A stretch of 64,000 nucleotides of DNA. Origin: Paraburkholderia sp. BCC1886. Lineage in GTDB: Bacteria; Pseudomonadota; Gammaproteobacteria; Burkholderiales; Burkholderiaceae. The DNA lies in contig NZ_CAAJGK010000063.1 in NCBI RefSeq assembly GCF_900996245.1, positions 186,001 through 250,000 on the forward strand. Reading direction: 5' to 3'. Below are positions 56,014 through 64,000 of this stretch, one piece after another. The position numbers were made by a program, and so were the translations under genes. The notes beneath the pieces were generated by a model. That model worked only from the letters and a program-made list of their open reading frames with translations. It did no database searches and was not told where the DNA came from. The stretch's first letter is position 1. Each line of letters starts with the position of its first letter.

Positions 56014-56042
56014 GAAAAAAACCGCGCTCGACGAGCGCGGTT
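56014..56042 (-). terminator. Intrinsic terminator of the smo operon
   Basis: AACCGCGCT (56020-56028) pairs with AGCGCGGTT (56034-56042), with further C-G pairing toward the loop. On the minus strand a run of seven T follows, five bases past the smoK stop. It separates smoK from the cholesterol oxidase gene. Confidence 0.92.
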
Positions 56043-56046
56043 GTAC

Positions 56047-57156
56047 TTACGCTGCCAGCACTTCGACGATCTTGCGCTGGAACGCTTTGCCTTCGCTATC
56101 GAACAGATGACAATGCTCGGGCGTCGCGCCGAGCTTCTGCATCTCGCCTTTCGCATGTCGCTCGAGCGGCGGAATCCGCGCGATCAGGCCATCGGGCGCC
56201 ACGCCGGATTCGGCATACAGATACGCGGCATCGCCGAGCGATTCGAGCGCCATGGTGCGCGCCGAGATGCCGTCGTCGGTCGTGCCCACATGCAGATGCT
56301 CGGGGCGGATTCCGACCGTCACCTTGTCGCCCTGCTTCACTTTGCCCGGCTCCACCGCGACGCGTTGCGTCTCGCCGGTTTCGTAGCGCACGGTCACGCC
56401 GTCGTGCGTGACCGACTGCACCACGCCCTCCATGAAATTCATTTTCGGCGAGCCGATAAAGCCGGCGACGAACCGGTTGGCCGGCGCGTGATACAGCATG
56501 GTCGGGCTGCCCACCTGTTCGAGATTGCCCGCCGACAGCACGACGATCTTGTCCGCCAGCGTCATCGCCTCGACCTGATCGTGCGTCACGTAGATCATCG
56601 TGGTCTTCAACTCGTCGTGCAGACGCGCAAATTCGAGCCGCATTTTCACGCGCAGCGCGGCGTCGAGATTCGACAACGGTTCGTCGAACAGAAACACTTT
56701 CGGCTTACGCGTGATCGCGCGTCCGATCGCCACCCGTTGACGCTGACCGCCGGACAGCTGCTTCGGCTTACGATCCAGCAGATGATCGATATGCAGAATC
56801 TTCGCGGCGTTTCGCACCGCGGCGTCGATCTCCGGCTTCTTCGTGCCCGCGAGTTTCAGACCAAACGCCATGTTGTCGTACAGCGTCATGTGCGGATACA
56901 ACGCGTACGACTGGAACACCATCGCAATGCCGCGCTTGGCGGGCGGCACTTCGTTCATCCGCGTGCCGTCGATGGCGAGCTCGCCGCCCGAGATCTCCTC
57001 GAGGCCCGCGATCATTCGCATCAGCGTGGATTTACCGCAACCGCTAGGTCCGACGAACACGACGAACTCGCCATCCGCGATGTCGAGGTTGATGTCGCGC
57101 ATGACGTCGGTGTCGTCGTAGGCCTTTCTGATGTTACGCAGCGTTACGCTTGCCAT
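56047..57156 (-). CDS. smoK: Polyol ABC transporter ATPase SmoK/MtlK
   Basis: A 369-residue nucleotide-binding subunit of the MsmK/UgpC type that powers polyol import. Walker A is GPSGCGKST, the signature is LSGGQRQRVAIGRA, Walker B is KVFLFDEPLSNLD and the switch region is VTHDQVEAMTL, all intact. A TOBE domain occupies the last 130 residues. As last gene of smoS-E-F-G-HAD-smoK it is followed by a strong terminator. A decayed copy of its 3' end lies at 53465. Confidence 0.9.
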   Translation of the reverse strand: MASVTLRNIRKAYDDTDVMRDINLDIADGEFVVFVGPSGCGKSTLMRMIAGLEEISGGELAIDGTRMNEVPPAKRGIAMVFQSYALYPHMTLYDNMAFGLKLAGTKKPEIDAAVRNAAKILHIDHLLDRKPKQLSGGQRQRVAIGRAITRKPKVFLFDEPLSNLDAALRVKMRLEFARLHDELKTTMIYVTHDQVEAMTLADKIVVLSAGNLEQVGSPTMLYHAPANRFVAGFIGSPKMNFMEGVVQSVTHDGVTVRYETGETQRVAVEPGKVKQGDKVTVGIRPEHLHVGTTDDGISARTMALESLGDAAYLYAESGVAPDGLIARIPPLERHAKGEMQKLGATPEHCHLFDSEGKAFQRKIVEVLAA

Positions 57157-57214
57157 GATGTGTCTCCGTGTCTTGCTCTTGCAGCGTTGATTCGTGTCTT
57201 TGAAAGGGCGATGC

Positions 57215-57916
57215 TCAAGGCGCGGGCGCCGTGGCGCTCAGCGTCCATTGCGCGACCAGTTCCGGGAGTTGCTGCATGTCGTCGAACACGTGGCGCGCGC
57301 CGGCCGCATGCAGCTTGTCGATCTGCGCGTCGCTTGCATGACCGCCGCCGATAAAACCGAGCACCGTCATGCCCGCCGCGGTGGCCGCGGTCACGCCGGT
57401 CACGCTGTCCTCGACCACGAGGCACGCGGACGGCGCAAGCCCCAGTCCTTTCGCCGCAGCCAGATACACGTCGGGCGCGGGCTTCGGATTCGCGACGGCA
57501 TCCGCGCAAAAAAGCCGCTCGCCGAAGTACTTGACGAGTCCCGTGCGCGCCAGCACGTTCTCGACATACGGGCGGAAGCTGTTGCTGGCGCAACCTTTGA
57601 TGAGCGGCACCTGAGCCAGCGCGGCCGCAATGCCGTCCACCGCCGGCGCCTGCATGGCCGCGGCTTCCACTGCGCGGCGAATCGATTCGACATCCGCCGC
57701 GCTCAAGGTATAGCCAAGTTGCGAGGCAGTGCCTTCCAGCACCTTCTCGATGCGCAGGCCGAGCAGCGGCAGCACCACCGGCTCGACATCGGCGCCCGGC
57801 CAGCGGGCTTCGAGTTCGTGCACCAGCATGTGGGCGGCGACCGCTTCACTGTCGATCAGCACGCCGTCGCAATCGCAGATCAGTGCGTAGTTGCTGGCGA
57901 TCGTGGCGACTGTCAT
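57215..57916 (-). CDS. HAD-superfamily phosphatase of the polyol operon
   Basis: A 233-residue HAD subfamily IA hydrolase. The nucleophile motif is CDCDGVLIDSE, a conserved serine/threonine region follows at IKGCASNS, then the lysine in ANPKPAPDVYL and the acidic VVEDSVTGVTAA. Its start overlaps smoG by 4 bp. Similar HAD genes occur in other sorbitol/mannitol operons, possibly removing toxic sugar phosphates; the substrate is unknown. Confidence 0.88.
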   Translation of the reverse strand: MTVATIASNYALICDCDGVLIDSEAVAAHMLVHELEARWPGADVEPVVLPLLGLRIEKVLEGTASQLGYTLSAADVESIRRAVEAAAMQAPAVDGIAAALAQVPLIKGCASNSFRPYVENVLARTGLVKYFGERLFCADAVANPKPAPDVYLAAAKGLGLAPSACLVVEDSVTGVTAATAAGMTVLGFIGGGHASDAQIDKLHAAGARHVFDDMQQLPELVAQWTLSATAPAP

Positions 57917-58788
57917 TTGACCGCTCCGAAGGTCAGGCCACGCACAAGTTGCTTCTGCGACAGCCAGCCGACGATCAGGATAGGCGCGACCGCAAGCAGC
58001 GACGCCGCCGACAGCTTGGCCCAGAAGAGCCCTTCAGGGCTCGAGTAAGAAGCGATGAACACGGTCAGCGGAGCGGCGTTCGAACTCGACAGGTTGATGC
58101 TCCAGAACGCTTCGTTCCACGACAGGATGACGAGCAGCAGCGCGGTGGAGGCGAGCCCCGGCAACGACATCGGCATCAGCAGATAGACGATTTCCTGCCA
58201 CGTCGCCGCGCCGTCGATCCGGCCGGCTTCCAGAATGTCGCGCGGAATCTCGGCGAAGTACGTGAAGGACATCCACACGGCAATCGGCAGATTGATCAGC
58301 GTGTACACGATCACCAGACCCGACACGGTATCGAGCAGGCCGCTGTTTTTCCACAGCAGGTAGATCGGCACCAGCACGCCGACCGACGGCATCATCTTGG
58401 TCGACAGCATCCACAACAGAACTTTCTGCGTGCGGCGCGTCGGAAAGAAAGCCATCGCATAGGCCGCCGGCACCGCGAGGAGCAGACACAGCACGGTGAC
58501 GCCCAGCGAGATCAGCACCGAATTCCACGCGAACGAAAAGTAATTACTTCGTGCGAAGACTTCGCGAAAACTGTCGAGGGTCGGCGTGAAAAACAGCGAT
58601 GACGAATACGCCTGCTGCTCGGTCTTGAACGCGGTGATGGTCATCCAGAAGATCGGGAAGAACAGCAGCAGCGCGACGAGCCAGGCGATCACGCCGGGAA
58701 TACCGCGTTTGATGACAGCGAACGGCGACTTGGCCGGCACCGTCATGGGCGTCGCGGGCGACGCCGGAGTGGAGGCAACGTGACTCAT
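57913..58788 (-). CDS. smoG: Polyol ABC transporter permease SmoG/MtlG
   Basis: A 291-residue CUT1 permease of the MalG type with six predicted helices; the first is GVIAWLVALLLFFPIFWMTI. The EAA loop is LEAGRIDGAATWQEIVYLLMP. It overlaps smoF and the HAD gene by 4 bp each (ATGA), so the operon is tightly coupled in translation. Confidence 0.9.
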   Translation of the reverse strand: MSHVASTPASPATPMTVPAKSPFAVIKRGIPGVIAWLVALLLFFPIFWMTITAFKTEQQAYSSSLFFTPTLDSFREVFARSNYFSFAWNSVLISLGVTVLCLLLAVPAAYAMAFFPTRRTQKVLLWMLSTKMMPSVGVLVPIYLLWKNSGLLDTVSGLVIVYTLINLPIAVWMSFTYFAEIPRDILEAGRIDGAATWQEIVYLLMPMSLPGLASTALLLVILSWNEAFWSINLSSSNAAPLTVFIASYSSPEGLFWAKLSAASLLAVAPILIVGWLSQKQLVRGLTFGAVK

Positions 58789-59720
58789 TTTTCGTACTCC
58801 CCTTTCAGGTTCTTCGCGAGCATCCGCACGAGGAAGAACGACACGATGTTGGCCAGCACGACCGCGAGAATGCCGCCCGCCGAGGCCAGACCGACGTCGA
58901 ATTGTTGCAGACCCAACGAGTAGATCAGGTACGACAGATTGGTGGTCGCGGTGCCCGGACCGCCGCCCGTGGTCGTATAGATTTCAGCGAAGATCGACAG
59001 CAGGAAAATCGTTTCCATCATCACCACTACTGCGATCGCCCGTTTCAGGTGAGGCAGCGTGATGTAGAAGAACATCGAGAACGGACCCGCGCCATCGATT
59101 CGCGCGGCTTCCTTCTGCTCCTGATCGAGCGACTGGATCGCCGTGAACAGAATCAGGAACGCGAACGGCAACCACTGCCACGCGACGATCATGATCACCG
59201 CGAACAACGGATATTCGGCGAACCAGTCGATCGGCTGCATGCCCATCGCGCGCATGCCTTGCGCGATCAGCCCATACACCGGATGCAGGATCATGTTCTT
59301 CCAGATCAGCGCGCTTACCGTCGGCATCACGAAGAACGGCGCGATCGCCAGCAGGCGCGCGATACCCTGACCATAGAACTTGCGGTCGAACAGGATCGCC
59401 ATCAACACGCCGCCGACCACGGTGATGACCAGCACCGAGATAATCAGTTCGAGCGTGTGGCCGATCGAAGGACCGAACGACGGGTCAGTGGCGAGGTACT
59501 TGTAGTTGTCGAGACCCGCGAAACCTTTGACATCCGGATTCAGCAGGTTGTAGCGCGAGAACGAAAACCAGATCGTCATCGCAAGCGGAATCGCCATCCA
59601 CAGCACCAGTACGGCGACGGAGGGCGACACCAGCCAGCGGGCGGAATTGGCCTTACGGACTTCGCGTTCTTTTTCGGTCTGGGGTTGGGCATGCATGAGG
59701 GGCAGGCGCAGAGGACGCAT
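58785..59720 (-). CDS. smoF: Polyol ABC transporter permease SmoF/MtlF
   Basis: A 311-residue CUT1 permease of the MalF type. A 25-residue charged lead precedes the first helix (SPSVAVLVLWMAIPLAMTIW). The EAA loop reads EAARIDGAGPFSMFFYITLP. AGGTGG precedes the ATG at 59720. It is separated from smoE by 158 bp holding a strong inverted repeat. Confidence 0.9.
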   Translation of the reverse strand: MRPLRLPLMHAQPQTEKEREVRKANSARWLVSPSVAVLVLWMAIPLAMTIWFSFSRYNLLNPDVKGFAGLDNYKYLATDPSFGPSIGHTLELIISVLVITVVGGVLMAILFDRKFYGQGIARLLAIAPFFVMPTVSALIWKNMILHPVYGLIAQGMRAMGMQPIDWFAEYPLFAVIMIVAWQWLPFAFLILFTAIQSLDQEQKEAARIDGAGPFSMFFYITLPHLKRAIAVVVMMETIFLLSIFAEIYTTTGGGPGTATTNLSYLIYSLGLQQFDVGLASAGGILAVVLANIVSFFLVRMLAKNLKGEYEK

Positions 59721-59791
59721 GGTTGACCACCTGTTCGGTAAAGCGCGGGCGCGGCGCGTGGACGGATCGTGCGGCCCGCTGTGCTGCGTGA

Positions 59792-59815
59792 GCCGGCTGA
59801 CGGACGTCAGCCGGC
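59792..59815 (-). promoter_or_regulatory. Inverted repeat between smoE and smoF
   Basis: GCCGGCTGACG (59792-59802) and CGTCAGCCGGC (59805-59815) form a perfect 11-bp stem with two bases between. It lies after the binding-protein gene and before the permeases, the usual place of mRNA-stabilising or attenuating hairpins that make the binding protein more abundant. No T-tract follows. Confidence 0.5.
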
Positions 59816-59878
59816 GCGTGCCACCTGGATCGGGTGGCCGATGAGACGTTGCTACTTGCTGCGCGTTACGTCTGCTGC

Positions 59879-61201
<1,323 letters not shown>

Positions 61202-61279
61202 GTGTTGTCTCCTTTCTCGTTCGTTTATATGGTGCTGCGTTTTTTCCCACCGACGTCATCGTATAGGCGATGGGCCGGG

Positions 61280-62062
61280 TCAACTCATCCAGTTACCGCC
61301 GTCGACGTTGAGGGTTTGCGCCGTAATGTAGTCGGCATCCGCCGACGCCAGAAACAGTGCCGCGCCGGTCAGGTCCTCCGGCACACCCATGCGGCCGAGC
61401 GGCACCGCTTCACCCACCAGACGCTTCTTCTCGCCGAGCGGCCGGTTTTCGTAACGCGCGAACAGCGCGTCGACGTCCTGCCACATCGGCGTGTCGACGA
61501 CACCCGGTGCGATTCCGTTCACGTTGATCTTGTGTGGCGCGAGCGCCAGTGCGGCCGATTGCGTGTAGCTCAGCACCGCCGCCTTGGTCGCGCAGTAGTG
61601 CGACACCAGCGCTTCGCCGCGTCGTCCCGCTTGCGAGGACATATTGATGATCTTGCCGCCGTGGCCCTGCTCGACCATCTTCTGCGCCACGGCCTGCATC
61701 AGGAAGAACATGCCCTTCACGTTGACGGCGAAGAGGCGGTCGAACACATCCCAGGATTCGTCGAGGATCGGGCGCATATCGAACAGCGCCGCGTTGTTGA
61801 AAAGAATATCGACGCGCTCGAAGCGCGCGAGCGTCTCGGCGACGATGCGCTCGATGTCCTCGCGACGTGTGACGTCGGCGCGTACCGTCAACACGCGATC
61901 GGCGTAGTCGGCCTGCAGCGCGTGAGCGAACGAATCGGCGGATTTCACATCGACCAGCACGCAGCGCGCGCCTTCGTCCAGATAGCGTCGGGCGACCGCT
62001 TCACCGATACCGCTGGCTGCGCCCGTCAGAATGGCAACCTTGTCTTGCAATCGTGCAGACAC
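61280..62062 (-). CDS. smoS: Sorbitol (L-iditol 2-) dehydrogenase SmoS
   Basis: A 260-residue short-chain dehydrogenase starting with GTG at 62062, preceded by GGAGAC. TGAASGIGEAVARRY binds NAD. The FNNAALFDMRPI and IINMSSQAGRRGEALVSHYCATKAA segments (catalytic Ser and Tyr-x3-Lys) and the end TAQTLNVDGGNWMS match Rhodobacter SmoS very closely. It oxidises sorbitol to fructose and some other polyols. First gene of the transport operon; the palindrome 38 bp upstream matches that of dalD. Confidence 0.93.
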   Translation of the reverse strand: MSARLQDKVAILTGAASGIGEAVARRYLDEGARCVLVDVKSADSFAHALQADYADRVLTVRADVTRREDIERIVAETLARFERVDILFNNAALFDMRPILDESWDVFDRLFAVNVKGMFFLMQAVAQKMVEQGHGGKIINMSSQAGRRGEALVSHYCATKAAVLSYTQSAALALAPHKINVNGIAPGVVDTPMWQDVDALFARYENRPLGEKKRLVGEAVPLGRMGVPEDLTGAALFLASADADYITAQTLNVDGGNWMS

Positions 62063-62099
62063 TGCTCGTCTCCGGTTCGTTTTGCTTCTCGAGTCGCGG

Positions 62100-62113
62100 T
62101 GAGCGAACGCTCA
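62100..62113 (-). promoter_or_regulatory. Candidate operator of the smo operon
   Basis: GAGCG-AA-CGCTC (62101-62112), extended by T and A on either side, has the same architecture as the site upstream of dalD. A further half-site GCTC lies at 62128-62131. It is 38 bp upstream of the smoS start. Confidence 0.5.
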
Positions 62114-62437
62114 TTGCGCGATCAATTGCTCTGTTTGTGGTCGAATGATCGGATACGCGGCGGGTCGTGTCAAGGCGCTCTGGAAGATTTCGATGGTGCA
62201 GCGCGACAGCTCATAGGCCCAGCCTACAAGGCTTCGGGTCAACCCTGGTGTCGGGCAGGACTCAGGTCGAGGTCACTTTTTGCGTAAGTCGTCGCCAAAT
62301 TTTCTTGATACGTTATATCATTTTGGCCTCGCGGATAACCGGGCCGCGCAGAGGGGACGAGGTGCGGCCGCACGTCGCGCTCACGCTTTCGTGAATCACG
62401 ACCTTCCACGATTACTTTCAGACAGCAGGACACCACG
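62114..62437. other. Divergent intergenic region between smoS and the metal-ABC operon
   Basis: About 320 bp with no supported gene. Near smoS lie the palindrome described above and its extra half-site. At 62307-62324 is an A+T-rich segment resembling a Zur operator. Nothing else is clear. Confidence 0.45.
62307..62324 (+). promoter_or_regulatory. Possible Zur-type operator upstream of the metal-ABC operon
   Basis: GATACGTTATATCATTTT resembles half of the Zur consensus (GTTATA, with an imperfect mirror). It lies about 115 bp upstream of the binding-protein gene. The match is partial, and A+T-rich promoter sequence could look the same. Confidence 0.3.
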
Positions 62438-63382
62438 ATGAAACAATTCGGCTCGATGTTGAACGGCGCGCTCGGGGCGCTGACGTTGTCACTGACACTC
62501 GCAACCGGCGCATTCGCAGCGGACACGAAGATTCCGGTCGTGGCAGCGGAGAACTTCTACGGCGACGTCGTGCAGCAACTCGGCGGCGACCGCGTCGCGG
62601 TCACGAGCATTCTCAACAACCCGGACCAGGATCCGCATCTGTTCGAAGCCAGCCCGAAGACCGCGCGCGCCTTGCAGCACGCGAGCCTTGTGGTCTATAA
62701 CGGCGCCGATTACGATCCGTGGATGGCAAAATTGCTGGCTGCGTCGAAGGGTTCGCAGCGTGTCACGATTGTCGCGGCCGACCTCGTCGGCAAGAAAGGC
62801 GGCGATAATCCGCACCTCTGGTACGACCCGGCGACGATGCCCAAAGTCGCGCACGCCGTGAGTGCGGCGCTCGTCGCGGCTGACCCGGCGCACAAGTCGG
62901 CGTACGATGCGAACCTCGCGAAGTTTCTCGATTCGCTGAGGCCCATCGACGCGAAGGTCGCCGAGTTGCACGGCCGCTATGCGGGCGTGCCGGTCACGGC
63001 GACCGAACCGGTGTTCGGCTATATGTCGGACGCGGTGGGCCTGTCGATGCGCAATCTGCCGTTCCAGATGGCCACGATGAACGACACCGAAGCCAGCGCG
63101 GCCGACATCGCCGCATTCGAACGGGATCTGCGCGACAAGCGCGTGCGTGTTCTGATTTATAACAGCCAGGCAACCGAGGCCCTGACCCAACGCATGTTGA
63201 AGATCGCGCAGCAATCGCAGGTGCCGACCATGAGCGTCACCGAGACCGAACCGGCCGGCAGGACGTATCAGACCTGGATGCTGTCGCAACTCGACGCGCT
63301 CGCCACGGCGCTCGCCGCGGGCGCAGCGAAAGGCGCGAACGGCACGAGCAAGGCAGCCGGCTTCCAAGGAAAAACACCATGA
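62438..63382 (+). CDS. Metal-ion ABC transporter substrate-binding protein (ZnuA-like)
   Basis: A 314-residue periplasmic cluster A-I binding protein with a signal peptide ending near residue 27 (LATGAFAAD). Likely metal ligands are the histidines in DPHLFEASP and NPHLWYDP, with a late acidic ligand near TEPAGRTY. It lacks the long His-rich loop typical of many ZnuA proteins, so zinc and manganese are both possible. The stop overlaps the ATPase start (ATGA). Confidence 0.87.
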   Translation: MKQFGSMLNGALGALTLSLTLATGAFAADTKIPVVAAENFYGDVVQQLGGDRVAVTSILNNPDQDPHLFEASPKTARALQHASLVVYNGADYDPWMAKLLAASKGSQRVTIVAADLVGKKGGDNPHLWYDPATMPKVAHAVSAALVAADPAHKSAYDANLAKFLDSLRPIDAKVAELHGRYAGVPVTATEPVFGYMSDAVGLSMRNLPFQMATMNDTEASAADIAAFERDLRDKRVRVLIYNSQATEALTQRMLKIAQQSQVPTMSVTETEPAGRTYQTWMLSQLDALATALAAGAAKGANGTSKAAGFQGKTP

Positions 63383-64000
63383 CCGTGACTGGCCCCCGCG
63401 CGCCGGCAAGTGACGTCCCGCTGTCATCCGGCCGCGTCTCCAGCCATGCGCCCGTGCTCGAACTCGAGCACGTGGCGCTCGAACTCGGCGAGCGCACGAT
63501 TCTGCGCGACGCGAGTCTGGTGGTGAATCAGGGTGAATTCATCGGCGTGCTGGGACCGAATGGCGCGGGCAAGACGACGCTGATGCGCGCCGTCCTCGGC
63601 CTCGTGCCGGCGGCAAGCGGTGCGATCCGCGTGCTGGGACAACCGGTCGAACGCGGCAACGCGTCGATCGGCTACATGCCGCAAACGCGCAGCGCGCTGG
63701 CCGGCCGGCGCGTGCGCGGGCGCGACTTCGTCGCGATGGCGGCCGATGGCCACCGCTGGGGTTTGCCGCATGCCGATCGCAGCACGCGCGCGGATGTCGA
63801 GCGCGTGCTCGATCTGGTCGATGGCCGCAAGCTGGCCGAGCGGCCCTTGTCGGAGTTGTCGGGCGGCGAGCGGCAACGTCTGCTACTCGCGCAATGTCTG
63901 CTCGGCAACCCGAAGCTGCTGCTGCTCGACGAACCGCTGATCAGTCTCGATCCGCATCATCAAACCAGCGTCGTCGAACTCGTGCGGCGCGTCCAGCAGG
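63379..64000 (+). CDS. Metal-ion ABC transporter ATPase (3' truncated by window end)
   Basis: About 207 codons are visible before the window ends. After a 25-residue Pro/Ser-rich lead, Walker A is GPNGAGKTT, the signature is LSGGERQRLLLAQ and Walker B is LLLLDEP, as in ZnuC-like proteins. The start overlaps the binding-protein stop by 4 bp. A permease gene would be expected downstream. It should energise zinc or manganese import. Confidence 0.9.
   Translation, partial: MTVTGPRAPASDVPLSSGRVSSHAPVLELEHVALELGERTILRDASLVVNQGEFIGVLGPNGAGKTTLMRAVLGLVPAASGAIRVLGQPVERGNASIGYMPQTRSALAGRRVRGRDFVAMAADGHRWGLPHADRSTRADVERVLDLVDGRKLAERPLSELSGGERQRLLLAQCLLGNPKLLLLDEPLISLDPHHQTSVVELVRRVQQ

Overview
The window is a high-G+C chromosomal segment from a Burkholderiales bacterium, most probably Paraburkholderia or Burkholderia. 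This rests on gene content and order (sodB-xseA, lpxK-Trm112-kdsB-adk, murJ/rpsT, argF-argG, kynBUA, pdxH-cfa) and on protein similarity recognised by eye; no search was run. It contains no rRNA, tRNA, CRISPR array or recognisable insertion sequence.

Layout. 0-6.6 kb: a 5'-truncated MocR-type regulator, an MdtD-like exporter, a degenerate EAL-PDC protein, a NYN-LOTUS protein and a glycine-zipper lipoprotein. 6.8-12.9 kb (minus): a complete glycerol-type ABC importer, glpSTPQUV. 13-22.5 kb: sodB, xseA, a 650-bp noncoding stretch with a DnaA-box cluster, the LPS genes lpxK and kdsB, adk, an SDR dehydrogenase, a SirB1-like protein and murJ. 22.5-35 kb: housekeeping genes (rpsT, argF, argG, murB, yajQ, plsY, ybaK, xerD, ogt, queG, tsaE, amiC). 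35-43.5 kb: eamA, a pirin, cnoX, tcdA, pdxH, cfa, a DUF72 protein, msrA and a flavin reductase. 43.5-47.1 kb: the kynurenine pathway (kynR divergent from kynB-kynU-kynA). 47.1-48.7 kb: a small accessory island with a structured RNA resembling phage C4 antisense RNA and three uncharacterised proteins. 49-62.1 kb: a polyol catabolic locus. On the plus strand are dalD, xylB and a SorC-type regulator. Converging on them from the minus strand are smoS, smoE, smoF, smoG, a HAD phosphatase and smoK. Between the two arms lies a type II (covalent-FAD) cholesterol oxidase module. 62.4-64 kb: the start of a zinc/manganese-type ABC operon that runs off the window.

How the genes work together. The polyol importer SmoEFGK brings in sorbitol, mannitol or arabinitol. 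SmoS and DalD oxidise these to ketoses, and XylB phosphorylates xylulose. Identically built palindromes, GAGC(A/G)AA(T/C)GCTC, lie just upstream of dalD and of smoS, so one regulator, probably the local SorC protein, may control both arms. kynBUA degrades tryptophan to anthranilate under a Lrp-type regulator.

Most notable observations. (1) A C4-like RNA whose two hairpin loops are exactly complementary, in antiparallel order, to a site downstream in the same transcript. (2) The polyol palindromes. (3) A cholesterol oxidase inserted beside a roughly 70-bp degenerate copy of the 3' end of smoK. (4) Complementary loss of ATPase motifs in GlpS and GlpT, predicting one working and one degenerate nucleotide site. 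(5) An EAL protein lacking most catalytic residues.
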